A stretch of DNA of 7,928 bases from contig CALIRC010000102.1 in the NCBI GenBank assembly GCA_938044295.1, forward strand, positions 1 to 7,928, given 5' to 3'. The position numbers and the translations under genes are program-made. The notes beneath the pieces are model-generated. The model was not told the DNA's origin and ran no database searches. It worked only from the letters and a program-made list of their open reading frames with translations. Origin of the DNA: Minisyncoccota bacterium. Lineage in GTDB: Bacteria > Patescibacteriota > Minisyncoccia > Moranbacterales > GCA-2747515. This document shows, piece after piece, positions 6,521 through 7,928 of this stretch (position 1 is its first letter; every line of letters starts with the position of its first letter).

Positions 6521-7177
6521 TTAACGTGCGATCAAATCAAGAAAATGCCGCTCTTGAATATCCTGTCCATGCAAAATACCCAGAAGAGAGCCATCACGAT
6601 TTATGAGCGCCTTTGTATTTGTAAATCTGATTTGATAATCCCTTAAAACGCCATCATTTGTCATTACGATTGGCAGATTTGTTGGTCGGTTGCGAAAATA
6701 TCGTCGCGTCGCTGCTTCAGAATCAATGCCAATCAAAATTACTTCGACCTGATCTCCATATTTAGCATGAAGTGATTCCATCTTTGGTAAATTCCGACGA
6801 CAATTCGGGCAATGCTCTGCAAAAAAATCTACAACAACAGGTTTTTCACCACGTAAATCAGAGAGTGTAAATTTCTCAGTACCATCCAAATACATCAAAC
6901 TAAAATCGGGAGCATATAAAGAAGGCTCAGTAAGAATAGGTACACGAGGGGGGTCAGACTCTCCTTGCAATACTATTGCATTTTCTTGAGAACCAGCAGA
7001 AATTGGTTTTTGTTCAGCCGCATCCTCATTACGCGGCACTACCACTGTTTCACGTGATGGCCTTGAAAAAGATGTAGCCGCGGGCGAAGCTGAATCTACC
7101 TTACCATTGTAATAAACGAAACCTATGACACCCAAAAATAAAATACCAGACACACTTAGTAACACAATTTTTATCAT
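6521..7177 (-). CDS. Membrane-anchored TlpA/ResA-like thioredoxin-fold protein
   Basis: This 218-residue protein has a signal anchor at about 3-23 and then a Ser/Pro/Glu-rich linker to about 88. The redoxin domain runs from APDFSL (89-94) to the C-terminus. LSDLRGEKPVVVDFFAEHC leads into the CPNC active site, Cys123 and Cys126, and VILIGIDSE at 146-154 forms the next strand. The anchor and linker place the domain outside the membrane, as in TlpA and ResA, which reduce disulfides during cytochrome c or oxidase maturation. No cytochrome gene is visible here, so the substrate is open. The usual cis-proline position reads Asn187 (FTNTKALIN), which is unusual for an active thioredoxin fold. It lies 16 bp after the DUF3179 gene and 16 bp before the DipZ-like gene, in what looks like one operon. 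The ATG lacks a Shine-Dalgarno. Confidence 0.9.
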   Translation of the reverse strand: MIKIVLLSVSGILFLGVIGFVYYNGKVDSASPAATSFSRPSRETVVVPRNEDAAEQKPISAGSQENAIVLQGESDPPRVPILTEPSLYAPDFSLMYLDGTEKFTLSDLRGEKPVVVDFFAEHCPNCRRNLPKMESLHAKYGDQVEVILIGIDSEAATRRYFRNRPTNLPIVMTNDGVLRDYQIRFTNTKALINRDGSLLGILHGQDIQERHFLDLIAR

Positions 7178-7193
7178 AGTAATACATTAATTA

Positions 7194-7808
7194 TTATTCT
7201 AAGTACACGAGCCCATGCGGATTTTTATCTCGAAAATCTCCAAGTGTAGAAATATCAAATGGTAGGAAAGTCAACTGCAGTCGATTTTCAACAATCTCCT
7301 CGCCAGATATCGCACTCCATAACAAGAGTGAATCTTCTTCACTTGTCATGAGAAGTCCGCCATCCCAAAGATAATTGGTCCCACGAAAATTATACTCCTG
7401 TCCATCTGCGAAACGACTAGCAATAACAGCTGTCTCACACGTTGTACAATAAGCCACCAAAATCGGCTGAGCTGCAATAACATCATTGATCACAGCATGC
7501 TGCGAAAGAGCAGAAAACATATAAAAATATGAATCACCACCTGCAGTAACAGCTACTCCTCGTTTATCATCATACGCACGATCAACATCAGTCACAAAAA
7601 CTTTAGCAGGAAAATCATTGTGACGTAGAAGAAACAATTGATCAGAACTACGTTTAAGGTAGTGCGCAAGATAAGATTCTTCATACCGTGAACTCAAAAC
7701 ACTATAGATCCTATCATCTGAACGAAGGAAGAATAACCAAAAAAATACAATTACCGCAAATCCAGAAATAAGAACAATAAATACACTATAGAAAAGTCTT
7801 TTTTTCAT
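7194..7808 (-). CDS. DUF3179-type membrane-anchored protein of unknown function
   Basis: This 204-residue protein has one N-terminal membrane segment at about 7-28 after MKKR and then an outside domain. The pattern fits DUF3179: FVTDVDRAYD (71-80), QHAVINDVIAAQPILVAYC (103-121), a CTTC pair (Cys121 and Cys124) where the family usually has CPLC, FRGTNYLWDGGLLM (141-154), SLLLWSAISGEEI (160-172) and a closing NPHGLVYL. The domain is shorter than many DUF3179 proteins, mostly at the N-terminus. Its function is not established. The Cys pair and the two thioredoxin-fold genes right behind it suggest it may be their thiol substrate or partner; this is inference. The start lies 6 bp after the preceding stop, with AGGA 4 nt before the ATG overlapping that stop region. 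Assignment is by recognised motifs and is fairly secure for the family only. Confidence 0.82.
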   Translation of the reverse strand: MKKRLFYSVFIVLISGFAVIVFFWLFFLRSDDRIYSVLSSRYEESYLAHYLKRSSDQLFLLRHNDFPAKVFVTDVDRAYDDKRGVAVTAGGDSYFYMFSALSQHAVINDVIAAQPILVAYCTTCETAVIASRFADGQEYNFRGTNYLWDGGLLMTSEEDSLLLWSAISGEEIVENRLQLTFLPFDISTLGDFRDKNPHGLVYLE

Positions 7809-7814
7809 GCTATC

Positions 7815-7928
7815 CTACTTCAATCGTGAAAAATACCGCCACACACCAAACAAAACTATAGCAAGTCCAAAAAGCAAAACGAAAATATACAAAAGTAAAC
7901 GCTGCCCAAACATAAGCGATCCATCGCG
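7815..7928 (-). CDS. C-terminal end of an unidentified membrane protein (runs off the right edge)
   Basis: Only the last 37 residues are inside the window. They hold one strong membrane segment (LLLYIFVLLFGLAIVLFGVW) followed by a short basic tail, RYFSRLK, ending in TAG. The basic end suggests it stays in the cytoplasm. It lies 6 bp upstream of the DUF3179 gene, so it is probably the preceding gene of the same operon. I do not recognise the family. Confidence 0.65.
   Translation of the reverse strand, partial: RDGSLMFGQRLLLYIFVLLFGLAIVLFGVWRYFSRLK

Noticed and set aside
1..7928. Recoding of TGA to glycine as in Gracilibacteria or Absconditabacteria
   Set aside because: All recognised proteins are full length under the standard code with no in-frame TGA.
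1..7928. tRNA, rRNA or insertion sequence genes
   Set aside because: I saw no cloverleaf, rRNA-like stretch or transposase reading frame in any gap.

Overview
The window looks like a piece of a small, streamlined bacterial genome, most likely from the Candidate Phyla Radiation (Patescibacteria). This is inference. It rests on moderately AT-rich DNA, ten genes all on the minus strand, AT-rich gaps, mostly absent Shine-Dalgarno sequences, and short divergent versions of core enzymes. The nine visible stop codons are TAA or TAG, and no in-frame TGA is needed, so the standard code fits.

Transcription runs right to left. At the right edge (7194-7928) are the C-terminal end of an unidentified membrane protein and a membrane-anchored DUF3179 protein. 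They are followed at 16-bp spacing by two thioredoxin-fold proteins (5941-7177), one TlpA/ResA-like with a signal anchor and one resembling the DipZ C-terminal domain. These look like one envelope thiol-redox operon. A 183-bp gap then holds a long imperfect palindrome.

The middle (3126-5757) carries ribose-5-phosphate isomerase B, which overlaps a TVP38/TMEM64 membrane protein, and then a mercuric-reductase-like FAD disulfide oxidoreductase. The TVP38-oxidoreductase pairing is a recurring bacterial association, and the two are sometimes fused. A second gap (2986-3125) carries another copy of the intergenic element. The left part holds a divergent ribulose-phosphate 3-epimerase-like protein, a glutamate dehydrogenase, and the N-terminal 274 residues of UvrA.

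The least expected signal is a pair of intergenic elements, at 3022-3095 and 5806-5881, identical at 65 of 74 aligned bases. Each sits just upstream of a pentose-phosphate sugar isomerase or epimerase gene (rpe-like and rpiB). The right-hand copy is the core of a roughly 121-bp imperfect palindrome. It is either a dispersed palindromic repeat family or a shared cis-regulatory element; two copies cannot decide. Several enzymes also depart from their family's usual active sites: the Rpe-like protein, the FAD oxidoreductase and the TlpA-like protein.
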